Of a stretch of 33,962 nucleotides of DNA, positions 17,270-25,593 are shown piece by piece. Every line of letters starts with the position of its first letter. The stretch's first letter is position 1. The position numbers and the translations under genes were made by a program. The notes under the pieces were generated by a model that was not told the origin of the DNA, ran no database searches, and saw only the letters and a list, made by a program, of their open reading frames with translations. The stretch is from the NCBI GenBank assembly GCA_002428325.1, contig DIVR01000065.1:24902-58863 (forward strand). Direction: 5' to 3'. The DNA is from a bacterium UBP4_UBA6127 (GTDB lineage: Bacteria; UBP4; UBA4092).

Positions 17270-17809
17270 ATGGATAAAAACCCAAAAAAACTTAGTAAAC
17301 ACGGTTTTACTTTGACTGAGCTAACCGTTATTTTATTAGTTTTCAGTGTGCTACTGAGTATTTTTGTATTTGGATACAGCCGATTTTTGAGATCAACGGC
17401 AGTTGAAACCGCTTCCAAAGATGTTGCTGCGACTTTAAATCTGGCTCGAGAGATGTCGATTGCCGTAAACTCGACCCATCGGCTCCATTTTCAACTGAAT
17501 GACCCTCAAATCGAGGGTCGTCAGGCCTATTGGATAGACCGGTTAAGTTATGATACGGCAGGGAACCCTGTTTGGCTTTCAGAAGTAACGAATATTCATT
17601 TCATTCCTGACCGAGCTATGATTACGGATATTTCCAATTCAACAACAGGTCATGTTTATGTGCAATTCGAGCCTGCCGGAACTTCTGAGTCAGTCAAAAT
17701 CCATCTGATTAATCGGTCTGATGATACGGCAATTAATGAAAATTATTATACAATCCAGGTGTATGCTTCTACGGCCCGTTCTAAAATCCTGCCAAACACC
17801 CGGAATTGA
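17270..17809 (+). CDS. FimT/GspH-like minor pseudopilin
   Basis: The product is a 179-residue prepilin. ATG 17270 is preferred because GAAGG lies five bases before it; the in-frame ATG at 17252 has no such site. The short basic leader ends in HG, followed by the methylated-Phe helix FTLTELTVILLVFSVLLSIFVFGYSRFLR with Glu at +5, the mark of class III/type IVa prepilin-like proteins cut by a prepilin peptidase. The text LNLAREMSIAVNSTHRLHFQLN fits the GspH/FimT globular domain, which often primes filament assembly. It opens an operon with PilV-, PilW- and GspK-like genes, the usual order of a priming complex. Confidence 0.85.
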   Translation: MDKNPKKLSKHGFTLTELTVILLVFSVLLSIFVFGYSRFLRSTAVETASKDVAATLNLAREMSIAVNSTHRLHFQLNDPQIEGRQAYWIDRLSYDTAGNPVWLSEVTNIHFIPDRAMITDISNSTTGHVYVQFEPAGTSESVKIHLINRSDDTAINENYYTIQVYASTARSKILPNTRN

Positions 17810-17856
17810 GCCATACTTAAGGAACAGATAATAGAATCATTGCTAAGGGGTTAGAG

Positions 17857-18237
17857 TTGATTTTCATGTTGATGAGACAATCTGGAAACAAAAAAAATCA
17901 TAAAGCAGGCATGACCTTGATTGAGGTTCTTGCCAGCATGACGATTTTGTTGATTGGATTATTGGCACTGGTCACCTTATTTCCCCAAGGAATGAAATCG
18001 GCTCAGATCGCCAAGGACTTAACTATTGCTTCCCTGCTTGCCCAGCAGAAATTAGAAGATATTAAGCGGGAAGAGGCCTTATGGCCGGTTGGAACTACCG
18101 CTGGACCTACCCCCTATGTCCTGGAAACTGGATATCAATGGCAGGTTTCTGTTATCAATGCTGGAGGGTCAGATCGGCTTGTTACGGTAACAGTGACTTG
18201 GCGGGATAGGGATTATTCAGTTCAGACAAAAATTTAA
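17857..18237 (+). CDS. PilV/GspI-like minor pseudopilin
   Basis: A 126-residue prepilin. The TTG at 17857 is the likely start, as AAGGGG lies six bases before it; the ATG at 17866 is in frame but 15 bases from that site. The leader ends KAG, followed by MTLIEVLASMTILLIGLLALVTLFPQGMKSAQ, with Met at +1 and Glu at +5. The pattern LIEVLASMTILLIGLLAL is the PilV signature, and ASLLAQQKLEDIKRE is shared by GspI/PilV proteins. The short C-terminal beta domain ends in a VTVTWRDRDYSVQT strand. Confidence 0.85.
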   Translation: MIFMLMRQSGNKKNHKAGMTLIEVLASMTILLIGLLALVTLFPQGMKSAQIAKDLTIASLLAQQKLEDIKREEALWPVGTTAGPTPYVLETGYQWQVSVINAGGSDRLVTVTVTWRDRDYSVQTKI

Positions 18238-18282
18238 CAGATAAGCGACTCTGGAGAGAGTAATCAGAGGAATAAGTATTAA

Positions 18283-18891
18283 ATGAAGATGAATCGTTGG
18301 CATAAACAAGGTTTTTCACTTTCAGAACTGGTGGTTGTGATGGCGATACTGAGTATCGTCACTATTTCGGTTTATACCAGTTTCCGGACGGTTGCCATGC
18401 ATTATGAAAGAAATAATGCCGAAGTGAAGACGGTGGAGAATGCCAGAGCTGCCTTAAATGATATGACTCTTCGATTTCGGGATTTAGTATCATCAGGGAC
18501 TCCCTTTATTCAATCATATGCCGTTAATACAGCCCCGGTGGTTACCACCAGTCTTGATTCTGCAGCGGTCTTACTTTCTCTTCGGGGGTATGGGCAGGAT
18601 AGCGTTTATTTTCTTTCGGGTGTAGATGAGTCTGAATACCGATATTTTATTGATACGGCAAACCGAGAGTTGATGAAATACAAAAACGGGACCGTTGAGC
18701 CTCTGGCTTTTGGTGTTGATAGTGTAAGTTTCCTGTTTTACAGCCGGGATTCAGCTACCAATGAATGGCTGCCTCAGTGGGATTCCGATGATATGGGAAT
18801 GCCGCGTTCTATCTATATAGCATTGACTCTCAGAGATGAAACAAATCGGATTGAATCTCATACCTATACGACGTTGGTGACATTACCCTGA
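18283..18891 (+). CDS. PilW/GspJ-like minor pseudopilin
   Basis: A 202-residue prepilin with leader MKMNRWHKQG and helix FSLSELVVVMAILSIVTISVYTSF (Glu +5). The following region (VENARAALNDMTLRFRDLVSS) resembles PilW/GspJ, which form the filament tip with GspI and GspK. The C-terminal part (DSVSFLFYSRDSATNEWLPQWDSDD... YIALTLRDET) fits the GspJ-type second beta-sheet. AGAGGAA precedes the ATG at a slightly long distance. Its TGA overlaps the ATG of the GspK-like gene by one base (TGATG), so the two are translationally coupled. Confidence 0.85.
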   Translation: MKMNRWHKQGFSLSELVVVMAILSIVTISVYTSFRTVAMHYERNNAEVKTVENARAALNDMTLRFRDLVSSGTPFIQSYAVNTAPVVTTSLDSAAVLLSLRGYGQDSVYFLSGVDESEYRYFIDTANRELMKYKNGTVEPLAFGVDSVSFLFYSRDSATNEWLPQWDSDDMGMPRSIYIALTLRDETNRIESHTYTTLVTLP

Positions 18892-20765
18892 TGAAAGCTT
18901 TAAGAAACATAGGTTTTTCGGCAAATTCCGGAAAGCATATTCGTCAGACAAACCCTGAATCGGGGGTTACCTTGATACTGGTTTTGGCTGTCCTGACCAT
19001 ATTGACACTTTTGGGAATCTCTTTTACTTTTGTCATGAGGACTGAAATGCAGGCGGCTGGCAATTATTCCAACCAGCTGAAAGCCAATTATCTCGCTGAA
19101 ATGGGGATTAGCGCCGCCAAGAATCGATTAATCTCTACCCGGTCAGATCAGGATGGCTATTTATCAGTTTTTAGCGGGTTTTCGACCAATTCCCTGGGCT
19201 TGAAAGCAACAATAAATGGACCGGAAAATCCACAGGTAATAGTTCAGGATGAAGAATCAAAAGTGAATCTGGCTGTTGCTTTGGATACTGTGACCCAAGA
19301 CCATTGGCAACCTCTGGATTTAGTTCCCTTTATGAATTACCGATTGGCAACAGCCGGATATAGCACCTCCATGAGTACTACTATTCTGGATGCAATTGCT
19401 AGTGCTTTAGATAATAATAATTTGAAGAATATGGATGAACTCAGGGCCCTCCTGGGTGTTTCTTTATACAATGTTTTATCTGATTATGTGACTTTATACT
19501 CTTATGAATCCCACCTCAATGAAGCCGGCCATTCCCGGGTCAATATTAATGAGGCTTCTGCCCAGAAAATATACGAAAGACTCAAGGATGTCCTTCGGAA
19601 AGATTTAGCGGCTCAATTAGCAGTTAATATCGTTGATTATCGTGATGATGACAGTGTTCCCACCTTATTGACGGTTGATAGCGTAACTTACCGGGGAGTG
19701 GAGATGACGCCCTATATCAATGAGGTCATGGCTTGGACGCCGACCCCTGCAGATGATGGTGTGGATGGTCAGTATGTTGAATTGTATAATCCTTATCCAT
19801 ATGCTTTACCGGTGGATGGGTGGCGGTTGGAAGGCAGTTTTGGCGCCATTTTTTTATATGGCTCGGTTCCTGCTAAAGGATATATGATCATTACCAATGA
19901 ATATACGGATGACCCTGATTATGACGGCGGGGAAGCGGATGGTTATTCTTATCAACGTTTTTATGGTTCTGTTCCATCTTCTTACCTGGTAGAAGATAAC
20001 AGTCTATACCTGTCCAAAAAGGGAGAAACCCTAATGCTTTATAACCAGGATGATCATCTGGTGGATACTCTGAAATATGGAGCCTGCAGCCAGAATGTAT
20101 CCTGGGAGAAGAATGATCCTCGAGTAAACCGAGTTTGGCAAAAATCGGGGGGAACTCCGGACAGTAGAAATAATGCTTGCCAACCTTCTAATAAAGACTT
20201 CGATGAAGAAAACATGGAACGCCTTGCTGATGTGGATTACCATTCTTTGGGGGATATTGCTTTTGTTTCATTGGCCACTCCCAGCACCCAATGGGCAACC
20301 GTCAGCCTGGATACTCAAATCGGGATTTCCATGGGCGCTGTATTAGATTGTCTGTGTATGACCGATAGTACCCAAAATCAAGGTGCTATCAATATTAATA
20401 CAGCCCCTTATGAGGTGTTATTGGCTTTACCTGGAATGACGGCTGACTTAGCTAAAGAAATTATTACTTATCGGGAATCCCATGGCGCTTATGCAACTAT
20501 AGCTGATTTATTGAAGGTTTCTGGCATGAAAGAGCCAACAGATGCTACAACAGCAGCATCATCGTTGCCAGAATTGGAAAAAGACCTTTATAATTTTCAA
20601 AGAATATCAAATTGGGTCTCTGTTCGTTCGTATAATTTTACGATTGTATCCCATGCCCGTTTAACCACCGGAAAAACGCAATTGGCCGAAAGTCGAATCC
20701 TTTCATTAGTGAATAGAACCCAGACTAAAATCACTACTGTAATGGAAAAAAGGATGGTACCCTAG
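18891..20765 (+). CDS. GspK-like tip pseudopilin with inserted lamin-tail domain
   Basis: This 624-residue protein is about twice the length of typical GspK. A leader ending in SG (residue 25) is followed by the helix VTLILVLAVLTILTLLGISFTFVMR without a Glu at +5, as is usual for GspK, which caps the filament. Helix-hairpin-helix-like stretches of the T2SK family occur near 216-255 (RVNINEASAQKIYERL...AVNIVDYRDDD) and 498-548 (GAININTAPYEVLLALPGM...ADLLKVSGM). Between them, about 273-395, lies a segment matching a lamin-tail/immunoglobulin-like fold: YINEVMAW, then YVELYNPYPYALPVDGWRL, and a late LVDTLKYG strand. The domain call is by pattern only. An exposed extra domain at the tip could be an adhesin. 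It is coupled to the preceding PilW-like gene. Confidence 0.82.
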   Translation: MKALRNIGFSANSGKHIRQTNPESGVTLILVLAVLTILTLLGISFTFVMRTEMQAAGNYSNQLKANYLAEMGISAAKNRLISTRSDQDGYLSVFSGFSTNSLGLKATINGPENPQVIVQDEESKVNLAVALDTVTQDHWQPLDLVPFMNYRLATAGYSTSMSTTILDAIASALDNNNLKNMDELRALLGVSLYNVLSDYVTLYSYESHLNEAGHSRVNINEASAQKIYERLKDVLRKDLAAQLAVNIVDYRDDDSVPTLLTVDSVTYRGVEMTPYINEVMAWTPTPADDGVDGQYVELYNPYPYALPVDGWRLEGSFGAIFLYGSVPAKGYMIITNEYTDDPDYDGGEADGYSYQRFYGSVPSSYLVEDNSLYLSKKGETLMLYNQDDHLVDTLKYGACSQNVSWEKNDPRVNRVWQKSGGTPDSRNNACQPSNKDFDEENMERLADVDYHSLGDIAFVSLATPSTQWATVSLDTQIGISMGAVLDCLCMTDSTQNQGAININTAPYEVLLALPGMTADLAKEIITYRESHGAYATIADLLKVSGMKEPTDATTAASSLPELEKDLYNFQRISNWVSVRSYNFTIVSHARLTTGKTQLAESRILSLVNRTQTKITTVMEKRMVP

Positions 20766-20773
20766 TCAAATCA

Positions 20774-21616
20774 ATGGGTTTCATGAAAAAATATCTAATA
20801 ATAATATATTCAGGCTTTTTCCTTAACAGGGTTCTTAGCTTGAGTTTATTGGTATCATTGTGCATTTTTTCGATGACCGATAAAAGCCAGGCGCAATCGA
20901 CTACTTCTGAAACAGAATTGAATCCGGGAAGTTCACTTATAAAGCGGTCTCCGGGTCCCAAACAACCTGGCAAGCCTGTTCCTGTTAAACCAGGTTCAGG
21001 AGGAAGTAATCCGGCGAAAGATGAGGGTAACAAGTCGGCTGAGCCGCCTGTAGTTGTTCCCAAAACCGTAGTTCCGGCACCACCGGTTCAAACATCCAGT
21101 GGCTCAAGTAAAAACTATGGAAATATAACCTTGAGATTTGATCCCGTTATGTTGCGTTTAACTCGGGGAGAGGTTGCTGAACAATCCTTGGTATTGGATA
21201 ATCCCAAGGGAATTATGGTGGATAAAGCCGAAGTGGTAATTAAGTACTCCACCCGATATCTGGGTGTTCATGATGCTGATTTTGATATGGCTGGCATTAA
21301 TTTACGGCCGGCTATCAATTTTCAAAGGAACCCAGCGGTGGAAATAATCCTGAATCAGGTAGATACTACTAAAGGAATTATCCGTTTTACGGTAAAATCA
21401 TTAACAGAAAATGCTTATTTGGGTGGAAACCTGGCTACTATCCAATGGGTCGGAAAAAAAAGTTGTTTTTATACACCCTTAACCTTTTGGTTTTCAGAAC
21501 AGCCTAACGCTCAAGGAACTCGAGTCCAAAGGGCTGGCAGGGATTTACTGGGTTGGGATTATGATCCCAAGGATGGAATTATTTCCGGTGGAGTCACCGT
21601 TTTGAATCCGTCCTAA
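20774..21616 (+). CDS. Exported protein with proline-rich linker and cohesin-like domain
   Basis: The product has 280 residues from ATG 20774; ATG 20783 is an equally possible start, and neither has a strong ribosome site. Residues 12-38 are hydrophobic and end near SQAQS, consistent with a signal peptide. A linker rich in Pro, Gly, Ser and Lys (about 48-112) leads to a beta-rich domain at about 115-280: ITLRFDPVMLRLTRGEVAEQSLVLDNPKGIMVDKAEVVIKYSTRYLGVHDADFD, later LGGNLATIQWVGKK. This order of strands resembles cohesin domains, which also occur outside cellulosomes in envelope proteins. The gene follows the GspK-like gene by nine bases, so it probably serves the filament, perhaps as an anchor or outer-membrane partner. 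No function is proven. Confidence 0.65.
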   Translation: MGFMKKYLIIIYSGFFLNRVLSLSLLVSLCIFSMTDKSQAQSTTSETELNPGSSLIKRSPGPKQPGKPVPVKPGSGGSNPAKDEGNKSAEPPVVVPKTVVPAPPVQTSSGSSKNYGNITLRFDPVMLRLTRGEVAEQSLVLDNPKGIMVDKAEVVIKYSTRYLGVHDADFDMAGINLRPAINFQRNPAVEIILNQVDTTKGIIRFTVKSLTENAYLGGNLATIQWVGKKSCFYTPLTFWFSEQPNAQGTRVQRAGRDLLGWDYDPKDGIISGGVTVLNPS

Positions 21617-21672
21617 GTTCCTCAAACGGATTTGCAGGTTTCTTTCGTAATTGGTAACGAGGCTTAAACTTG

Positions 21673-21701
21673 TTGACAGCATGGGTTAGACGTAATATAT
21701 T
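21673..21701 (+). promoter_or_regulatory. Sigma-70-type promoter of the GspG-like pseudopilin array
   Basis: TTGACA and TATATT are separated by exactly 17 bases, the best promoter match in the window. The predicted start near 21708 falls three bases before the in-frame TTG at 21711 and so argues for the ATG at 21741 as the first codon of the next gene. Confidence 0.8.
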
Positions 21702-21740
21702 TCTCTTGGGTTGAAGGTACTAAAAATAGAGGTTATCAGG

Positions 21741-22388
21741 ATGATTAGAAAGCAAAAACAAACAGTCTTACCAGGTAATCGAGGTTTTACTTTGTTGGAA
21801 ATCCTCATTGTGGTAAGTATTATTGCCATATTGTCTTCTCTGAATATGATTAACTGGAAGAATGTGGTTGATCGTTCTAAGAGGACAGCTGTAACGGCTG
21901 AAATGAGAGAATTTGCGATGAATGAAGGGATTGCCCGTGGGGATACGGGTATTTTTTGGCGTCTTCAAGACCTTCAGTCAAGAACAATGCCTAATTATGA
22001 TGTATATGGCCGTCCGATTAATCTCGAAGGTGATTCAAATTCTTTTTATGTCGATACAACTTTGTGGAAAGGCCCCTATCTTTCTCTTCAAAAGACCAAA
22101 GGACAGGATGGCCACAGTCGGTTTGATTCCGAGGGCTATCCGATTGACCTGTATGGACAAAGATATCAGGTAGCTCTCTTGAAAGTCCAGGGTAACAATA
22201 CCACCCTGATGACAGCGGCTAATTATGGGCCTACAGAAAGGCCTGATATTACAATGGTTATCAGTTTTGGTTGGGATCGAGTTCCGGGTTCCAAAGATAA
22301 TACCAGTGTTAGTGAAGCTCAGAAACTGGCTAATTACTGGCTTTATTATGATGAACCCAATTCAGATGATATTTTTTATTCCTTCTAA
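21741..22388 (+). CDS. GspG/PilE-like pseudopilin, array member 1
   Basis: A 215-residue prepilin. The start at 21741 is chosen because AGAGG lies eight bases before it and the promoter leaves no leader for the upstream TTG. The leader ends NRG, followed by FTLLEILIVVSIIAILSSLNMINW (Glu +5). The globular part has WKGPYLSLQ, then PIDLYGQRYQV where the paralogues have a DPW motif, and ends NSDDIFYSF. It is the most divergent member of the set because it lacks the DPW. A likely major or alternate filament subunit; the strong promoter favours high expression. Confidence 0.85.
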   Translation: MIRKQKQTVLPGNRGFTLLEILIVVSIIAILSSLNMINWKNVVDRSKRTAVTAEMREFAMNEGIARGDTGIFWRLQDLQSRTMPNYDVYGRPINLEGDSNSFYVDTTLWKGPYLSLQKTKGQDGHSRFDSEGYPIDLYGQRYQVALLKVQGNNTTLMTAANYGPTERPDITMVISFGWDRVPGSKDNTSVSEAQKLANYWLYYDEPNSDDIFYSF

Positions 22389-22426
22389 TCTAAGAATGAA
22401 GCAATGATATTAAGAAAGGCCTGGCA

Positions 22427-23008
22427 ATGAAAACAATGAAGGATACAAGAGGTTTTACCGCAGCGGAAATTATTACTGTCGTGGCGATTATATCTATTTT
22501 GGCATTGATCGTCATCCCTAAATTCTGGAGTCGCACAGAAGAAGCCCGAATCGCCAGAGCCCAGGAAGAAATGGCCCGCATTTCTGATGCTGAAAGTTTT
22601 GCCTATGCTGAGACCGGGTTTTATTTCTTTCCGGGGAATCTCCAATTTGAAGCTCCTACCGTGACTGTTATGACGACTTGGAGTTTTCAGGATTGGTTGT
22701 CCAGCGGCAAGCCAGTCAATCCGGCCATCAATTCCGGTTATACAGAAACAACCATCAATAACTGGAAAGGGCCTTACATTACTTATCAAAGAACTGAAGT
22801 GTTGAATGACACAACATATGCTCCCTTGGATCCATGGAAGAATCCTTATATTTTCTATGGTCCTCTTACCCAGACTTCCGAGTCTAATGATACGACCCAG
22901 GGCAGTAAAATCAGAATCTGGAGTATGGGACCGAACCTGAAATTTGATTCAACAACGACTCTTCCCTTTGGACCAGCTGAGGGTGACGATATCCTTTATG
23001 TCCGTTAG
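22427..23008 (+). CDS. GspG-like pseudopilin, array member 2
   Basis: A 193-residue prepilin with leader MKTMKDTRG and helix FTAAEIITVVAIISILALIVIPKFW (Glu +5). The helix continues as SRTEEARIARAQEEMARISDAESFAYAETGFYF, as in GspG. The beta domain carries NNWKGPYITYQ and APLDPWKNPYIFYG, and ends PAEGDDILYVR. The DD near the C-terminus sits where GspG coordinates calcium, though the full ligand set cannot be checked by eye. AAAGG lies seven to eight bases before the ATG. Part of the five-gene array. Confidence 0.86.
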   Translation: MKTMKDTRGFTAAEIITVVAIISILALIVIPKFWSRTEEARIARAQEEMARISDAESFAYAETGFYFFPGNLQFEAPTVTVMTTWSFQDWLSSGKPVNPAINSGYTETTINNWKGPYITYQRTEVLNDTTYAPLDPWKNPYIFYGPLTQTSESNDTTQGSKIRIWSMGPNLKFDSTTTLPFGPAEGDDILYVR

Positions 23009-23033
23009 ACAATTTGATGGAGGCATCTGACTC

Positions 23034-23666
23034 ATGAGAATAATAAAAAATGGAGAAAAATCAATGAAGGATCGAAGTGGATTCTCCCTCTTGGAAATTC
23101 TGATAGCGATGTTGATTTTAAGTATTCTCAGCGCTATTGCTGTTAACAAATATACCGAACGCTCAGAGGAAGCAAGAGTAAATGCTGCCAAGGCAGAATG
23201 TAAAGCGATAGCGGATGCTGAACGACAGTGTGAGATCGATACGGGTTGGTATGTTTCTCTGCGAACCCTGGATGATAATCCCGGGAAAGGTACCTTCACG
23301 GATACCAATACTTTGGAACAATATAATATCGAAGATGAACTGGTCCCCTATGCTATTCAGACTAATGGCGGCTGGTATTTTTATACGATTAATTCCAAAG
23401 ATTGGAAAGGTCCCTATATTACCTACCAAAAAGTGGATTTAACTGGCAGCAAAACGCCTCCTTCCAATTATGGCAGCCCTTTGGATCCATGGGGTCGTCC
23501 CTATAAGTTATTTACTCAGAGTTTTCTGACAAATCCTATTCAGGGAGAAACGGATTATCCTAATCTCTTTGATCGAATGGTCATTGTCAGTTATGGAAAA
23601 GACGGGCTTCCCGGGAACAATAGTACCTATCCCGGTGAGGGCGATGATGTTATCTACAGATTCTAA
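23034..23666 (+). CDS. GspG-like pseudopilin, array member 3
   Basis: A 210-residue prepilin if started at ATG 23034, ten bases after GGAGG. ATG 23064, with GGAG eight bases ahead, would give a shorter leader (MKDRSG) like that of its neighbour and is equally plausible. The helix is FSLLEILIAMLILSILSAIAVNKYTERSEEARVNAAKAECKAIADAE. The beta domain has KDWKGPYITYQ, SPLDPWGRPYKLF and VSYGKDGLPGNNS, ending GEGDDVIYRF. DPWG, SYGKDG and GDD together match the GspG calcium-loop region well. Confidence 0.86.
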   Translation: MRIIKNGEKSMKDRSGFSLLEILIAMLILSILSAIAVNKYTERSEEARVNAAKAECKAIADAERQCEIDTGWYVSLRTLDDNPGKGTFTDTNTLEQYNIEDELVPYAIQTNGGWYFYTINSKDWKGPYITYQKVDLTGSKTPPSNYGSPLDPWGRPYKLFTQSFLTNPIQGETDYPNLFDRMVIVSYGKDGLPGNNSTYPGEGDDVIYRF

Positions 23667-23699
23667 ATCAGATTTGTGATGGTAAGGTAAGGATTGTTC

Positions 23700-24356
23700 A
23701 TGAAACGATGTAGCCAACAAAAGCCAAATGGGTTTACCCTGGTAGAACTGATTGCGGTTGTGGTGATTCTCAGTATCTTGACGTATGTTGTCAGCGCTTC
23801 ATATAGAAATTGGAATGAAGAATCAAAGAAAACAGCTGCATTAATGGAAATGAAGCAAATAGCTGATGGGGAAAAACAGGTGGAAGCCCAATATGGGTAT
23901 TATCTTCCGCTAACGGTTCTGGATGATATTGCCTCGGTTCCCTCCGGCATATCCAATGCCGATTTGATTGGGGACCATGCCAATTTCCTGATTATCGATC
24001 CACAGACCGGAGCGAATCCTCCCACTAATACTGTTCGTACTATACGCGATATGCTTTCAGGAAGCCCCATGACCAGTTCCGATACTGTTTTAACATATAA
24101 GTGGAAAGGGCCTTATTTGGAATATCAGCCGGACAAAAAATATAATTCCTCTGGGGTTATTGGAGCTGAAGTTCCATTGGATCCATGGTCCGGACCCTAT
24201 CATTTCTTGAGTATCAATGGCAGTGAAATTGATGATCAGGGACAGGTTGGCGGAACAGGGTTTTCTAATAATACCATTGGCCGCTGGGCGCTTGTAAGCT
24301 TTGGCAAAGATTCCACCCAGGGAACCGATGATGACCTTTACTATACGTTTAATTAA
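23700..24356 (+). CDS. GspG-like pseudopilin, array member 4
   Basis: A 218-residue prepilin. ATG 23700 is preferred over the in-frame TTG at 23694 because AAGGTAAGGA ends about six bases before it. The leader MKRCSQQKPNG precedes FTLVELIAVVVILSILTYVVSASYRNW (Glu +5). The beta domain has YKWKGPYLEYQ, VPLDPWSGPYHFL and SFGKDSTQGTDDDLYYTFN. The leader contains one cysteine, removed on processing. Same orientation and spacing as the other members. Confidence 0.86.
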   Translation: MKRCSQQKPNGFTLVELIAVVVILSILTYVVSASYRNWNEESKKTAALMEMKQIADGEKQVEAQYGYYLPLTVLDDIASVPSGISNADLIGDHANFLIIDPQTGANPPTNTVRTIRDMLSGSPMTSSDTVLTYKWKGPYLEYQPDKKYNSSGVIGAEVPLDPWSGPYHFLSINGSEIDDQGQVGGTGFSNNTIGRWALVSFGKDSTQGTDDDLYYTFN

Positions 24357-24386
24357 TATATTTTACGAAAAAGCGGGTAGCACATT

Positions 24387-24998
24387 ATGAAACTGGATAA
24401 TAATAAAATGCAGAGCATATTACAGAAGGCATCGGGTGGTTTTACTTTGGTGGAATTAACCGTAGTTCTTCTGATTATCGGCATTCTGGCATCTGTCTTG
24501 ATACCGGTTGTCAGTAATCGGGTTACGGATGCCAAATATACACAAGCTCAGGCTGATGTTGCGAAAATTGAAACCGCTTTATCTGCCTATGAGCTGGATA
24601 CCCAGGCCTACCCGCCGACTGGCATACAGAACCTGACCAAGTTCTTGTTACATGGGCCTACCGGAAATATTTCTACGGCTCCCAAGCAGTGGCATGGTCC
24701 CTATCTGGAAGTCAAAGAGGACCGACTTTATAATAATGGGACCTTAGGTGATTTATCGGATGATATTCTGTTGGATCCCTGGGGAAATTCATATTCTTAT
24801 GTATATTATTCAGACTACTCATCTGTGGGAACTGAACGGACTGATTTCCGGGGAACTGGATTTGAACAATTTTATAACTTGCGGACTTTCCAGATTTATT
24901 CCAAAGGTAAAAATGGCGCTACCAATAGTTTTCCATATGCAGGTACTGAATCAGATGATGTGAATAACTGGTATGGTGACGAACGACAACGTCCCTGA
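24387..24998 (+). CDS. GspG-type major pseudopilin, array member 5
   Basis: A 203-residue prepilin and the closest of the five to classical GspG. The leader ends SGG, followed by FTLVELTVVLLIIGILASVLIPVVSNRVTDAKYTQAQADVAKIETALSAYELDTQAYPPT, the standard GspG helix and first loop. The beta domain has QWHGPYLEV, LLDPWGNSYSYVY and FQIYSKGKNGATNS, ending ESDDVNNWYG. DD followed by NNW is the GspG C-terminal calcium-site signature. No strong ribosome site is seen before the ATG. A terminator follows 22 bases after the stop and closes the array. Confidence 0.88.
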   Translation: MKLDNNKMQSILQKASGGFTLVELTVVLLIIGILASVLIPVVSNRVTDAKYTQAQADVAKIETALSAYELDTQAYPPTGIQNLTKFLLHGPTGNISTAPKQWHGPYLEVKEDRLYNNGTLGDLSDDILLDPWGNSYSYVYYSDYSSVGTERTDFRGTGFEQFYNLRTFQIYSKGKNGATNSFPYAGTESDDVNNWYGDERQRP

Positions 24999-25019
24999 TA
25001 AAAAAATTAAACATAATCC

Positions 25020-25058
25020 AAAGACTGCTCCATCTTGAGATGGGACAGTCTTTTGTTT
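25020..25058 (+). terminator. Rho-independent terminator of the pseudopilin array
   Basis: AAAGACTG-CT-CCATCT pairs with AGATGG-GA-CAGTCTTT around a two-base loop that would open to four, followed by TTTTGTTTTG. Confidence 0.85.
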
Positions 25059-25105
25059 TGTAAATCTAACTCTGATGGTATATTGATAGTGAGGAATTAG
25101 TTGAA

Positions 25106-25384
25106 ATGACATTAAAGAGCATAGTAATTTTGTTTTTGATAGCCGGGATAGTAGGATCCGTCGCTAAAGCCATTGTTGGATTATCCAGAAGCGGATGCAT
25201 AGTCAGCATTGCGATAGGACTTGCCGGGGCTTTATTGGGCCATTATTTATCCAAATTAGCCGGTTTAAAGGATTTAATTCCCTTAAATATTGGTGGAACT
25301 GAATTTCCCCTGGTCTGGTCTATCATTGGTTCGGTAGCTTTTGTTTCAGTCGTAGCCATATTCCATGGCAGGAAAAGGCGTTAA
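25106..25384 (+). CDS. GlsB/YeaQ/YmgE-type small membrane protein
   Basis: A 92-residue protein with three predicted transmembrane helices (about 4-24, 30-50 and 65-87) and a basic C-terminus (HGRKRR). The glycine pattern IAGIVGSVAKAIVGLSRSGCIVSIAIGLAGALLGHYLS fits the transglycosylase-associated/YeaQ family, small stress-linked inner-membrane proteins of unclear function. GAGGA lies about a dozen bases before the ATG, which is a poor distance. It stands alone, after the pseudopilin terminator. Confidence 0.68.
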   Translation: MTLKSIVILFLIAGIVGSVAKAIVGLSRSGCIVSIAIGLAGALLGHYLSKLAGLKDLIPLNIGGTEFPLVWSIIGSVAFVSVVAIFHGRKRR

Positions 25385-25506
25385 CCTTATCCTACATCCT
25401 CATAAAGGGCATCTCTTTCAATCATCTGGTAGGATTCTCCTGGAAGATTAGTTTTCCTTTTATAACACTTATTGCTTTCTTTGGTCATAAGCTGTTTTCT
25501 GTGAGA

Positions 25507-25524
25507 GTTTGGCAGCTGTCAAAA
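25507..25524. promoter_or_regulatory. Variant dyad operator, copy 3
   Basis: GTTTGGCAGCTGTCAAAA matches the perfect dyad of 25556-25573 at 16 of 18 positions. Its centre is 49 bases upstream of the next site, or about -90.5 from the start predicted there. Confidence 0.6.
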
Positions 25525-25555
25525 TATTAACCTCTTTATTTTCAATATTCTAATC

Positions 25556-25573
25556 TTTTGACAGCTGTCAAAA
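25556..25573. promoter_or_regulatory. Perfect 18-base dyad operator, copy 4
   Basis: TTTTGACAGCTGTCAAAA is identical to 2454-2471, 23 kb away. Its centre (25564.5) lies 41.5 bases before the start expected from the CATAAT box at 25594-25599, the standard place for a CRP/FNR-type activator at class II promoters. Confidence 0.72.
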
Positions 25574-25593
25574 CAGACTGAAGGGGAGCATGC

